Assembly (NCBI GenBank): GCA_028820795.1 | Contig: JAPPHK010000131.1 | Location: 1 to 33,606 of the forward strand | Direction: 5' to 3' | From: Nitrospinota bacterium | GTDB taxonomy: Bacteria > UBA8248 | DNA: 33,606 nt | In this document: positions 9,460 through 18,400 of the stretch, piece by piece | Numbering within the stretch: the stretch's first letter is position 1 | Layout of the letters: every line of letters begins with the position of its first letter | Position numbers and translations under genes: made by a program | Notes under the pieces: generated by a model | Told to the model about the DNA's origin: nothing | Database searches by the model: none | What the model saw: the letters and a program-made list of their open reading frames with translations, nothing else

Positions 9460-11584
9460 GGGACATGTGCTCATCGTAGATGATGAACGTGAAATACTCA
9501 CGAGCTTGGAAGATGTTTTGCACGATGAAGGGTATCGTGTTGAACGTGCAGAGACCGGTGAAACGGCTCTTCAATTGATTCGAACCGAAACGCCGGATGT
9601 GGTTTTAGTCGATGTGTGGATGCCGGGCATTGATGGAATCAAAACTTTACAAGCGGTAAAAGAGTCAAACGCAGATATCGAAGTCGTTGTGATGTCGGGT
9701 CACGGCAACATTGAGACTGCTGTAGCCGCAACCAAGTTGGGTGCATTTAATTTTATTGAAAAACCCCTTTCCATCGATGCGGTTTTGCGTATAGTCGATT
9801 CTGCTATTCAAGCGCGAAGGGCCAAAGAACTCAAATCGAATGATGTTGCAGATGTGATGTTTGACGGTACGAGCAAAATTTCTCAAAGGGTTAGAAAGAC
9901 CATACAAAAAGCGGCGAAAAATACTGTTCCCTTGTTGATTGCAGGTGAAAGAGGAACTGGCAAGCGTTTTATTGCAAGGGTGATTCACAAAAACGGCATC
10001 AAAAAAGATGAAGGCTTTAGGCCTGTTCATTGCCGCTCGTTGTTTCCAATGAAAGGGATAAATGAGTGGAAAAATACACTGGAGCGGCTATTGCCCAATA
10101 CATTTCAAGGGACTGTGTATCTTGATGGTTTGGAGCAGTTGCACATGGCGGAACGTGAAAAATTTCTCGTTCGATTTTTTGAGCACATGAAAGACTCAAT
10201 GCGTTTGATGGTATCCGTTGATCACATGGGGACTCTGAAAGATAAGGCCTATGTGCGAGCATTGTCCGCGAAAATAAGTGCGGATGTAATACATTTGCCT
10301 CCTTTGCGCGAACGCAAAGAAGACATTCTACCGTTAGCCAACAGAATTTTGAATGAATGCATTGGAGATGGTAGATATGCAAAGGAATTTTCAGAAGATG
10401 TCATTACAATTCTGGAAGATTATGATTGGCCAGGTAATATTGCTGAACTGAAAGGCGCGGTGACAAAAGCAGCTTATACATCGCAAGGATTGGAGATTCG
10501 CATCGGCCACCTGCCGCACGTGATACGTGAAGCTTCAGATTTCGAGACGGACACCTCAATAAACGATATCCCTTCTAATTTTAATGTAGCCAGAACCCAG
10601 TGGGAGAGACAGTACCTTTCCTTCCATTTGGAAGAGCACGATTGGAAAATTAACAAAACCGCTCAAGCTGTAGGTATGACAGAACCTGCATTGAAACGCA
10701 AAATTAAAGCATACAATATTCAGCCCGTATTACCGGCGTTGAAGACACCAAGGGAAACAAATCAAAGGAGCATTTCGAAAAGTGTCGTGTTGTATGGCAG
10801 AGGGCTTCATTCAGGTCTGAAGACCGGGTTGATCATCGAACCCTTGCCGCCTGGGAGCGGGATCCAGTTCGGTAATCTGACAAGCCCCAATACTGTGAGG
10901 GCAAATGTCGATTTCGTGGATAGCACCAATCATGCGACGAACTTGCGCAATGGAACTGTGACGGCTCGAACGATAGAACATCTTATGAGCGCGCTACATG
11001 CATATAAGATAAGCAATATACTGATCAAAATGAGTGAGGAAGTACCTGTCATGGATGGGTCGGCAGTGGAATTTTGTCGCTTGCTTGAAGAAGCTGGTAT
11101 AGAAGATCAGAGGGAAAAACGTCAGGATTTATTGGTTGATAAAGTTTACGAGGTAGGGGAACCGAGTGACGAGAAGGGTTATATACGTATAGAGCCTGCG
11201 GATTCTTTTTCAGTTTCATACCTCATCGATTATCCAGAGCCGATTGGAAAGCAATCCTACCTCTATGAACACAAGAATGCATTGAGTTTTCAAGAGGAAA
11301 TCGCACCGGCTCGTACGTTTGGTTTTGTTTCTGAACTGGAGTCGCTTGAGAAAATGGGCTTGGCCGAGGGTGGTCGTTGGGATAACGTGATTCTTGTAGA
11401 CAAAGCGCGTGTCGTGAATACACAATTACGATTTCCCAACGAATTCGTTCGCCATAAAATTCTTGACGTTATAGGTGATCTTTATTTAACCGGTCGTCCT
11501 ATCCGAGGAAGAGTGACCGCTGAGAGAAGTGGTCATCGGCATAATGTAGCTTTGGTTAAGCAGCTGATGGAAGTCCATGTCTAA
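9452..11584 (+). CDS. lpxC: Fusion protein: NtrX-like response regulator joined to LpxC deacetylase
   Basis: One uninterrupted 710-codon frame encodes two proteins that are normally separate. Residues 1-120 are a receiver domain with acidic pocket D10/D11, phosphoacceptor D54 in VDVWMPG, and K104. Residues about 135-370 resemble the AAA+ domain of NtrC-family activators: Walker A GERGTGKR ends near K171, and PPLRERKEDI is kept. The GAFTGA loop is absent, Walker B reads VYLDGL instead of LDE, and sensor II reads PGNIAEL instead of NVREL. Residues about 390-430 are a Fis-like helix-turn-helix (NKTAQAVGMTEPALKRKIK). From about 437 to the end is LpxC, the zinc enzyme that deacetylates UDP-acyl-GlcNAc in lipid A synthesis; E509, zinc ligands H510, H668 and D672, and H695 in SGHRHN are all present. 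It starts at TTG 9452, overlapping ntrY by 8 bases. There is no C-terminal tail like the FtsH degron of E. coli LpxC. Confidence 0.93.
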   Translation: MDKGHVLIVDDEREILTSLEDVLHDEGYRVERAETGETALQLIRTETPDVVLVDVWMPGIDGIKTLQAVKESNADIEVVVMSGHGNIETAVAATKLGAFNFIEKPLSIDAVLRIVDSAIQARRAKELKSNDVADVMFDGTSKISQRVRKTIQKAAKNTVPLLIAGERGTGKRFIARVIHKNGIKKDEGFRPVHCRSLFPMKGINEWKNTLERLLPNTFQGTVYLDGLEQLHMAEREKFLVRFFEHMKDSMRLMVSVDHMGTLKDKAYVRALSAKISADVIHLPPLRERKEDILPLANRILNECIGDGRYAKEFSEDVITILEDYDWPGNIAELKGAVTKAAYTSQGLEIRIGHLPHVIREASDFETDTSINDIPSNFNVARTQWERQYLSFHLEEHDWKINKTAQAVGMTEPALKRKIKAYNIQPVLPALKTPRETNQRSISKSVVLYGRGLHSGLKTGLIIEPLPPGSGIQFGNLTSPNTVRANVDFVDSTNHATNLRNGTVTARTIEHLMSALHAYKISNILIKMSEEVPVMDGSAVEFCRLLEEAGIEDQREKRQDLLVDKVYEVGEPSDEKGYIRIEPADSFSVSYLIDYPEPIGKQSYLYEHKNALSFQEEIAPARTFGFVSELESLEKMGLAEGGRWDNVILVDKARVVNTQLRFPNEFVRHKILDVIGDLYLTGRPIRGRVTAERSGHRHNVALVKQLMEVHV

Positions 11585-11635
11585 ATTTCAGTTCATATCT
11601 AGCGATTCCGCCTCCTAAATCATGGAACATCACTG

Positions 11636-12691
11636 TTGAATGAGGATCGTCTGACATACCGCGGCGCAGGTGTCGATTTGGATTTGGGTGAAGGTTTCGT
11701 TCAGGCTATCGCCCAGACTGTAAAATCCACCCATGATGGCCAGAGTGATCGTATTCTGAAGGGACCGGCGGATTTTGCGGGTTTGTTCCGTCTGGGTGGA
11801 AAATATGAAGATCCTGTACTCGTATCAGGCGCGGACGGTGTCGGTACGAAATTGATTCTGGCACAAGAATTTGAGCGACATGATTCCGTTGGGTTTGACT
11901 TGGTGGCCATGTGCGTTAACGACATCCTGACTATGGGAGCAGAGCCACTTTTTTTTCTTGACTACATAGCAACGGGTAAGATTGACGAAAGCGTGTTGAA
12001 AGCAACCATATCTGGGGTTGCCCGAGGTTGCCGGGAAGCGGGGTGCGCCCTCTTGGGTGGCGAAACGGCCGAGATGCCTGATATGTATAAACCAGGCGTA
12101 TATGACTTCGCTGGATTCGCTGTTGGGGTGGTCGAACGTGAATACCTGGAGAATCGAACACCTGTGAAAATCGGCGACGCCATAATTGCACTGCCTTCTT
12201 CTGGAATTCATAGCAACGGATATTCCTTGGTGCGAAAAATATTTAAATCAAATGAAACACGAAATATAGTGGCGCAGAGGTTGGGTGTTCCCATAGAAGA
12301 AGCTTTAATGGAACCGACCCGGATTTACGCTAAAGGGGCCCAATCCGTTCGATATGTAGAGGGAGTAAGTGGTATCGCGCACATCACGGGAGGTGGTATT
12401 CCGGGTAATGTGAGTCGTGTGATTCCAGATGATATGCAGGCTAAATTTTATCCTGAAAAATGGGTGATACCCGAAATATTCCCATTAATTCAAGAATTCG
12501 GCCCGGTTGAGAGCGTGGAGATGTATCGAATCTTTAACATGGGTTTGGGTTTTGTATTTCTCGTTAGGGCGGAGCGAGTGGAATCTTTGCTCGAAAATTT
12601 GCAGAAAGCTGGAGAGCAAGCCGTGGTTGTCGGCGAAATTGCCCAAAAACCAAAATGTGGTAACCCCGTCGTCATTGAGGGCATAAAATAG
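11636..12691 (+). CDS. purM: Phosphoribosylformylglycinamidine cyclo-ligase PurM
   Basis: PurM makes aminoimidazole ribonucleotide from FGAM with ATP in de novo purine synthesis. The 351-residue protein begins with TYRGAGVDLDLGEGF and contains GADGVGTKL, VNDILTMGAEPLFFLDY, LLGGETAEMP and HITGGGIPGN, all family hallmarks. The frame opens with TTG at 11636; a GGA eleven bases upstream is the only ribosome-binding sequence I see, so the exact start is less certain. The stop shares one base with the purN start, showing coupling. About 50 bases separate it from the lpxC fusion, with no obvious promoter or terminator. Confidence 0.96.
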   Translation: MNEDRLTYRGAGVDLDLGEGFVQAIAQTVKSTHDGQSDRILKGPADFAGLFRLGGKYEDPVLVSGADGVGTKLILAQEFERHDSVGFDLVAMCVNDILTMGAEPLFFLDYIATGKIDESVLKATISGVARGCREAGCALLGGETAEMPDMYKPGVYDFAGFAVGVVEREYLENRTPVKIGDAIIALPSSGIHSNGYSLVRKIFKSNETRNIVAQRLGVPIEEALMEPTRIYAKGAQSVRYVEGVSGIAHITGGGIPGNVSRVIPDDMQAKFYPEKWVIPEIFPLIQEFGPVESVEMYRIFNMGLGFVFLVRAERVESLLENLQKAGEQAVVVGEIAQKPKCGNPVVIEGIK

Positions 12692-13344
12692 TGCATCCAA
12701 GAACTCGGTTACGCGTGGGTGTATTGGCCTCGGGTCGTGGGTCGAACCTGCAAGCTCTCATTGATGCCGGGCAGAAAGCGGATTTTCCGGCGGAAGTTGT
12801 ACTGGTGCTTAGTGACAAGAAAAATTCGTATGCCCTTGAGCGTGCCTCGATGGTTGGAATACGCTCTATACATCTGTCGCCGAAGGAGGATGATTTTTAT
12901 CGGAAGTTGGGAGATGAGATCGAAAATTTCGAAACTGATCTAATCTGTTGCGCTGGTTTTATACGAATTTTACCGCCGGAATTTGTGAGCCGCTTTTCAG
13001 GGAGAATCATCAACATTCATCCCTCGCTTCTACCGAGTTTCCCTGGTCTGCATGCGCAGAAAAAAGCTTTAGACGCCGGTGTGACAGTGACTGGCTGCAC
13101 AGTCCACTTTGTGGACGAGGGAGTGGATACGGGGCCGATCATTTTACAAGCCGCTGTACCGGTGTTGCCTTATGATGATGAAGAAACCCTCTCGGAGAGA
13201 ATTCTCGTTTATGAACACCGAATATACCCATTGGCGGTAAGGCTCATCGCCGAGGGGAGCGTTCACTGCGTCGATGGCGTGGTGTTGTATTCAGGGAACG
13301 TTCATCAGGGGAGTAGCGGTTTCATCTCACCTGTTACGGAGTAG
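12691..13344 (+). CDS. purN: Phosphoribosylglycinamide formyltransferase PurN
   Basis: PurN transfers a formyl group from 10-formyl-tetrahydrofolate to GAR, an earlier step of the same purine pathway as PurM. The 217-residue protein has the substrate-phosphate loop ASGRGSNLQAL near the N-terminus and the catalytic triad N108, H110 (INIHPSLLPSFPG) and D146 (VDEGVDTGP). GTG at 12691 overlaps the purM stop by one base. It is the folate-dependent PurN type and not the ATP-grasp PurT type. Confidence 0.96.
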   Translation: MHPRTRLRVGVLASGRGSNLQALIDAGQKADFPAEVVLVLSDKKNSYALERASMVGIRSIHLSPKEDDFYRKLGDEIENFETDLICCAGFIRILPPEFVSRFSGRIINIHPSLLPSFPGLHAQKKALDAGVTVTGCTVHFVDEGVDTGPIILQAAVPVLPYDDEETLSERILVYEHRIYPLAVRLIAEGSVHCVDGVVLYSGNVHQGSSGFISPVTE

Positions 13345-13369
13345 TCATTCATAGAGGATTGCAATAGTT

Positions 13370-14104
13370 TTGCGCAAATCAAGTTTCTTCTTAACACTGA
13401 CAATTGTTTTTTTGATTATCGCGCTCATGCAAGGATACGCTCTTGGTACGTCTCTAGAAGAAAAATCGCGCCTGAAGGCGGAGAAAATAATCAGTGAATT
13501 GCAGAAAAAATATGACTTGCTCGAATCTCTGGAAGCCACTTTCGAGCAGAAAAACGAATTGAAATCTCTAGGGCGAACAACGACGTCGAGTGGAAGCCTC
13601 TTGTGGAAGAAACCCGGCAAACTGCGCTTGGAATACATCAAGCCTGAAATGCAGGTCTTGGTTTTCGATGGTAGTACGTTTTGGCTCTATACTGCTCGGT
13701 TCAAACAGGTGATGGTTTCTAAAAGCGGAGGTTTTGGAATTGGTTCCACACCTTTATTGTTTTTGTCGGGTAAGGGGAATTTGAAGAATAATTTTCATGT
13801 CACTGTGGAAGAGATTGGAATTGCCAGTCGAAGCGGAGGAATCTGGAAAGCCGGTCATCCCCATCGTATTCGCTTGGAGCCGAAGTCTGCGGGAGCTTCG
13901 TTTCGCCGAATGTGGATCGAGGTGGAGCCTGAGAATTATAGAATTCTCACTTTGGCTTATATTGATAATATAGGTAACAAAAGTCACCTGCGGTTTTCAA
14001 ATGTCAAAGAAAACGTCAGAATTGCAACAGAGAAATTTCAGTTTGTTGTGCCGCCAAATGTCGAAATTCTACAAATGCCGGCCCGTGCGACCAGCAATAA
14101 ATAA
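13370..14104 (+). CDS. lolA: LolA-like periplasmic lipoprotein carrier
   Basis: This 244-residue protein has a signal peptide (basic start, hydrophobic core at about residues 6-22) and a LolA-type half-barrel domain. Recognisable segments are ESLEATFEQKNELKSLGRT, SGSLLWKKPGKLRLEYIKP and VFDGSTFWLYTARFKQVMV. LolA carries lipoproteins from the inner-membrane LolCDE complex to the outer membrane. TTG at 13370 was chosen because it gives a complete signal peptide and lies after AGAGGA. The rseP gene follows after 14 bases. Related LolA-fold proteins of other function exist, so the exact role is slightly uncertain. Confidence 0.82.
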   Translation: MRKSSFFLTLTIVFLIIALMQGYALGTSLEEKSRLKAEKIISELQKKYDLLESLEATFEQKNELKSLGRTTTSSGSLLWKKPGKLRLEYIKPEMQVLVFDGSTFWLYTARFKQVMVSKSGGFGIGSTPLLFLSGKGNLKNNFHVTVEEIGIASRSGGIWKAGHPHRIRLEPKSAGASFRRMWIEVEPENYRILTLAYIDNIGNKSHLRFSNVKENVRIATEKFQFVVPPNVEILQMPARATSNK

Positions 14105-14118
14105 GGAATCATTCGAGA

Positions 14119-15270
14119 ATGGCGATGCAAATCATAAACTGGGTGATGGGGTTTGGGCAGACGATTTTCTGGGCTGTGCTAGTTCTGGGATTGCTCATTT
14201 TTATCCATGAGTTGGGTCATCACCTCGTCGCAAAATGGCTCAAAATTGGCGTTTCTACATTTTCTTTGGGTTTTGGTCGCCGCATCTGGGGTTTCCAGCG
14301 AGGAGAGACGGAATATCGCGTTTCACTGATCCCCTTGGGGGGCTATGTAAAGCTTGTGGGAGAAGACCCGGAAGCGCAACCTGACAATCCAGGTGCACCC
14401 AAAGAGCCGGATGAGCCGGAGAAATCTTTCTACTTACGCCCTGTGAGCCACCGATTGGCTGTCATTTCAGCAGGACCCTTGTTTAATGTCGTCCTGGCTA
14501 TACTCCTCAGTTGGGGGTTACACCTTAGTGGAATTCCAGTGCCTGGCACGTGGGTCGGTGGTGTTTTGCCCGATACGCCTGCACAAAAAGCGAACCTTCA
14601 AACCGGCGATCACATTATGGCTATTGATGGGACGCGAATTCAAAAATGGTCCGAGCTTGTCGAAATAATTCGAAGAAATGCCAATCGAAAACTTGTGTTG
14701 ACGGTGGAACGAGGCCGCAATTCATTTGAAACGCCGATTGTCCCGACATCGAAGAGCGCGACGGGCAAAGACTTGGGTTACGGCCGAATCGGCATCAGTA
14801 TCGGACAAGGTACCTATACAGAGCGTTTCGGCTTATTTGAGTCTTTGGGAAAGGGTTTTGAGCAAAACTACCGCATCGCCAGTTTAACGGTCATTACTCT
14901 TTATTCAATGCTTACTAAAACCATTCCTGCGGATATCGGAGGACCGATTCGAATTTCCGTGGTGGCCGCAGAGCAGGCGCAGCGCGGATTCCGCTACCTT
15001 GTTATGTTCACGATTTTGCTCAGCGTCAATTTAGCGATTTTGAACTTGCTGCCAATCCCAGTTCTCGATGGTGGCCATATATTTTTCTTGCTAATTGAAG
15101 GCTTGCGTGGCAAACCTATTAGCCTGAGAGTCCGGGAGATTTCTATGCAGGTGGGTACCGTTCTGCTCATCGGTTTGATGATCTTTGCCACCTATAAGGA
15201 CAGCGTGTACTATCTTTTTGGTAGTGAACGGGCAACGATAACGAAAAAAGAGAAGCAAATAGGAAAATGA
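14119..15270 (+). CDS. rseP: RseP-type site-2 zinc metalloprotease
   Basis: RseP-family proteases cut transmembrane segments of regulatory proteins within the inner membrane, classically anti-sigma factors in the envelope stress response. The 383-residue protein has the HExxH motif in FIHELGHH (H30, E31, H34) in the first membrane helix. One PDZ domain follows (about residues 140-220, with GVLPDTPAQKANLQTGDHI), and the C-terminal NLLPIPVLDGGHI motif supplies the third metal ligand. It has one PDZ domain where E. coli RseP has two. The ATG at 14119 lies 14 bases after the lolA stop with AAGGA overlapping that stop. In many genomes rseP precedes ispG and proS, as here. No anti-sigma factor is in the window. 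Confidence 0.94.
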   Translation: MAMQIINWVMGFGQTIFWAVLVLGLLIFIHELGHHLVAKWLKIGVSTFSLGFGRRIWGFQRGETEYRVSLIPLGGYVKLVGEDPEAQPDNPGAPKEPDEPEKSFYLRPVSHRLAVISAGPLFNVVLAILLSWGLHLSGIPVPGTWVGGVLPDTPAQKANLQTGDHIMAIDGTRIQKWSELVEIIRRNANRKLVLTVERGRNSFETPIVPTSKSATGKDLGYGRIGISIGQGTYTERFGLFESLGKGFEQNYRIASLTVITLYSMLTKTIPADIGGPIRISVVAAEQAQRGFRYLVMFTILLSVNLAILNLLPIPVLDGGHIFFLLIEGLRGKPISLRVREISMQVGTVLLIGLMIFATYKDSVYYLFGSERATITKKEKQIGK

Positions 15271-15324
15271 AGGACGTAACAAAACCATCATCTCAGAGCA
15301 GCAAAGGCAGATAGGGATTTGACA

Positions 15325-16569
15325 ATGTTTGAGCCATTTACGGACGAGGTGTTTTACACGAAATCCATACCTGGAATCGGCTTGCCTCCCAAAGAGCAAA
15401 ACAACACTGCCCTGCCAATGGTTGGAGCGGATGAAACCGGCGAGGAGTTGCCTTGCGCGGATCCTTCATTGTTCCCTCTGAATCGGCGAAAAAGTTCTCA
15501 AGTCGAAGTACGTGGTGTGAAAATTGGCGGCGGCGCTCCCATCGTAGTGCAATCGATGTGCAACACTTTCACGCATGATGTGGAAGCAACCATAGACCAA
15601 ATCAAACGACTGGAGGCTGCCGGGTGCGAGGTAGTGCGGTTGGCCGTTCCAGACGAGAACTCGGCGAACGCGCTCTATGAAATCAGAAAACGAACCGAGA
15701 TGCCTTTGGTTGCGGATATCCATTTCGACTATCGCTATGCCCTGATGGCGGCGGATGCAGGTATCGATTGTTTGCGAATTAACCCTGGGAACATCAATGG
15801 GGAGGAAAGGGTAAGCGAAGTGGTAGCTGCGGCGAAGGATCACGGCTTGCCTATTCGCGTAGGTGTGAACGCAGGCTCTTTGGAAAAGCATCTGCTTGAT
15901 CGCTTTGGCGGCGCTACTCCCGAGGCGATGGTGGAAAGTGGTTTGCGTCATGTTGCCATGCTGGAGAAGCGTAACTTTTATGATACGAAAATCTCCCTGA
16001 AAGCTTCCGATGTCGCGAGGGCGGTGAAAGCCTATAGATTGATGTCGAAACGCGTCGAGTATCCTCTTCACCTAGGCATCACGGAAAGTGGAAGCCTTCA
16101 GACGGGCAGCATAAAAAGCGCAGTTGGGCTGGGTATTCTACTTTCGGAAGGCATTGGCGATACCATTCGCGTTTCTTTGGCTGCGGACCCGGTAGAGGAG
16201 GTGCGTGTGGGCTACGAAATCCTGAAGAGCCTGAAATTACGCCAAAAGGGCGTGAATGTCGTCGCATGCCCATCTTGTGGTCGAGTCCAGATTGACGTGG
16301 ATAAGCTCACCATGGAAGTAGAGCAGGAACTCGCCCATATCAATGCTCCCATCACAGTGGCGGTGATGGGTTGTGAAGTGAACGGTCCTGGTGAGGCGAG
16401 AGATGCCGATATCGGTGTGGCTGGCGGCCATAAGCGTGCTCTTATTTTCATGAAAGGTGAAAAGTCAGGCTTAGTGTCTTACGAAGATATCAAGAAAAAT
16501 CTGGTTGAGCGTGTAGAGCAACTTGCGGAGCAATACGAAAAAGGTCAATTCGAGGTAGCTCACTCCTGA
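15325..16569 (+). CDS. ispG: 4-hydroxy-3-methylbut-2-en-1-yl diphosphate synthase IspG
   Basis: IspG converts MEcPP to HMBPP in the MEP isoprenoid pathway using a [4Fe-4S] cluster. Cluster ligands are visible: C315 and C318 in ACPSCGR, C350 in MGCEVNGPGE, and E357, matching the three-Cys-one-Glu pattern of the family. The TIM-barrel part begins at about residue 53 (NRRKSSQVEVRGVKIGGGAP). The first 50 or so residues are an extension not seen in typical IspG. I chose ATG 15325 because AGGGA sits at a proper distance; the frame is also open to TTG 15319. About 54 bases separate it from rseP, and proS follows 14 bases later. Confidence 0.95.
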   Translation: MFEPFTDEVFYTKSIPGIGLPPKEQNNTALPMVGADETGEELPCADPSLFPLNRRKSSQVEVRGVKIGGGAPIVVQSMCNTFTHDVEATIDQIKRLEAAGCEVVRLAVPDENSANALYEIRKRTEMPLVADIHFDYRYALMAADAGIDCLRINPGNINGEERVSEVVAAAKDHGLPIRVGVNAGSLEKHLLDRFGGATPEAMVESGLRHVAMLEKRNFYDTKISLKASDVARAVKAYRLMSKRVEYPLHLGITESGSLQTGSIKSAVGLGILLSEGIGDTIRVSLAADPVEEVRVGYEILKSLKLRQKGVNVVACPSCGRVQIDVDKLTMEVEQELAHINAPITVAVMGCEVNGPGEARDADIGVAGGHKRALIFMKGEKSGLVSYEDIKKNLVERVEQLAEQYEKGQFEVAHS

Positions 16570-16583
16570 GAAAAATCTGATTT

Positions 16584-18296
16584 ATGCGATTTTCACGAGG
16601 GTTTTTCCCCACATTAAAAGAAGCGCCCGCTGAAGCGGAAGTGGTCAGCCATAAACTTATGGTCCGCTCGGGAATGATTCGCCGTTTGGCGGCAGGCGTA
16701 TATACGCTTTTACCACTCGGCTTGCGGGTGCAGCGAAAAGTCGAGCAAATATTGCGTGAAGAGTTGAATCGTTCAGGCGCCCAGGAAGTTTTTCTGCCTA
16801 CATTGAACCCCGCTGAACTTTGGCGAAAAACGGGGCGGTGGGAAATTTACGGCAAAGAGTTGATACGCCTGAAAGATCGCCATGAGCGTGAATTTTGTCT
16901 GGGTCCCACACACGAGGAGGTAATAACCGATCTTGTGGCGCGTGAGGTGAGGAGCTATCGGGACCTGCCCCTCAACCTGTATCAGATACAAACGAAATTC
17001 AGAGACGAGATCAGACCCCGTTTCGGCGTCATGCGAGGACGGGAGTTTACAATGAAAGACGGCTATAGCTTTGATCGAGACGAGACGGGCGCGGAGCAAA
17101 GTTATGAAGAGATGGTGCAAGCCTATACTCGGATCTTTCGGCGCTGTGGATTGAAGTTCAGTGCTGTGGAGGCGGATTCAGGAGCCATCGGAGGGAGTTT
17201 TTCGCATGAATTCATGGTTATGGCCGATACAGGTGAGGAAGCGATAACCGTTTGTAATTCTTGTGGGTACGCAGCAAACGTCGAAAAATCACCGGTTTCC
17301 TTGAAGTTGCCTGAGAATGAAGGAGGCGAACTTGAAAAAGTTCATACTCCGGGTGCTCATTCGATAGAAGAAGTGTCGGAATTCTTTTCTTTACCTCCAT
17401 ATCGTATGGTGAAAACTCTTTTGTATATCGCGGATGGTGAGCCGGTAGCTGCAATGATTCCAGGCCATAGAGAGTTAAATGAAACTAAACTGAAAAATAC
17501 GCTCGATGCGGTGGATATCGAGCTTGCCGACGCCGAGACGGTAGAACAGCTCACTAACTCAGAGGTGGGTTTTGCTGGTCCTGTCGGATTGCTGGGTGTT
17601 CAGATAGTAGCAGATACGTCTATAGAAAATTGTGGTGGACTCGTCGTCGGGGCGAATCAAACGGATTATCACTACACAGGCGCACGCGAAGGTTGTGATT
17701 TTACGGTAAGCAAATTTGCTGACCTCACTGTTGCTCAAGAGGGAGATGCCTGCCCCGGCTGCGAAGCTGGACTTAGTATCAAACGCGGCATCGAAGTTGG
17801 GCATGTTTTCAAGTTGGGTTGCAAGTATTCCGAATCCTTGGATGCTACCTATCAGGATGAGAGTGGCGAGACGCACACAATCGTCATGGGTTGTTATGGT
17901 ATCGGCGTGGGCCGCACAGTGGCAGCTGCCATCGAACAGAACCATGATGAAGACGGCATAATCTGGCCGACTCCTATCGCTCCATATCATGTGGACATCA
18001 TACCTGTGAGAGTGGATGATGAAACCATGGAGATTTGCGATGGACTTTACAATTCGCTCGAGTCCGCAGGGTTAGATGTCGCGCTGGATGACAGAGATGA
18101 GCGCCCGGGTGTGAAATTCAAGGATGCTGATCTTATCGGATTTCCCTACAAGGCTGTCGTCGGACCCAGGGGACTAAAGGAAGGAAAAATCGAGTTGAAA
18201 TCGAGAAAAACAGGGGAAACACTACTTGTGGCGATAAACGAGGCGGCATCTTTTCTGAATAATCTGGTTACAGAAGAGATGGAATCCATCGGGTGA
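16584..18296 (+). CDS. proS: Prolyl-tRNA synthetase, bacterial type with editing insertion
   Basis: ProRS charges tRNA-Pro. The 570-residue protein is the bacterial (E. coli-like) form. Class II motif 1 lies in the PLGLRVQRKVEQ region, motif 2 is KFRDEIRPRFGVMRGREFTM, and motif 3 is CYGIGVGRTVAAAIEQ. Between motifs 2 and 3 is the INS editing domain (about residues 225-400) that hydrolyses Ala-tRNA-Pro. Two CxxC pairs (CNSC and CPGC) flank that insertion, as is common in this type. An anticodon-binding domain closes the protein. ATG 16584 has only a weak GAG upstream and follows ispG by 14 bases, so cotranscription is likely. Confidence 0.97.
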   Translation: MRFSRGFFPTLKEAPAEAEVVSHKLMVRSGMIRRLAAGVYTLLPLGLRVQRKVEQILREELNRSGAQEVFLPTLNPAELWRKTGRWEIYGKELIRLKDRHEREFCLGPTHEEVITDLVAREVRSYRDLPLNLYQIQTKFRDEIRPRFGVMRGREFTMKDGYSFDRDETGAEQSYEEMVQAYTRIFRRCGLKFSAVEADSGAIGGSFSHEFMVMADTGEEAITVCNSCGYAANVEKSPVSLKLPENEGGELEKVHTPGAHSIEEVSEFFSLPPYRMVKTLLYIADGEPVAAMIPGHRELNETKLKNTLDAVDIELADAETVEQLTNSEVGFAGPVGLLGVQIVADTSIENCGGLVVGANQTDYHYTGAREGCDFTVSKFADLTVAQEGDACPGCEAGLSIKRGIEVGHVFKLGCKYSESLDATYQDESGETHTIVMGCYGIGVGRTVAAAIEQNHDEDGIIWPTPIAPYHVDIIPVRVDDETMEICDGLYNSLESAGLDVALDDRDERPGVKFKDADLIGFPYKAVVGPRGLKEGKIELKSRKTGETLLVAINEAASFLNNLVTEEMESIG

Positions 18297-18400
18297 TGCA
18301 TTAGCCTCTCAGGCTCGGGTATGAAACAGGAGAGTAGTTTCACTATGTCATTCTGATTGGCTACGGATTTCAGGGAAAGGAAGGTCGGAAATTAGAAAAC

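Noticed and set aside
10764-10790. AAAGGAG exactly at the NtrX-LpxC junction, suggesting a separate internal lpxC start
   Set aside because: The only in-frame start-like codons are ATT one base away and GTG or TTG 16 to 19 bases away, all badly spaced. The frame is also continuous. It may be a relic of the old lpxC ribosome-binding site, but independent translation is not supported by the sequence.
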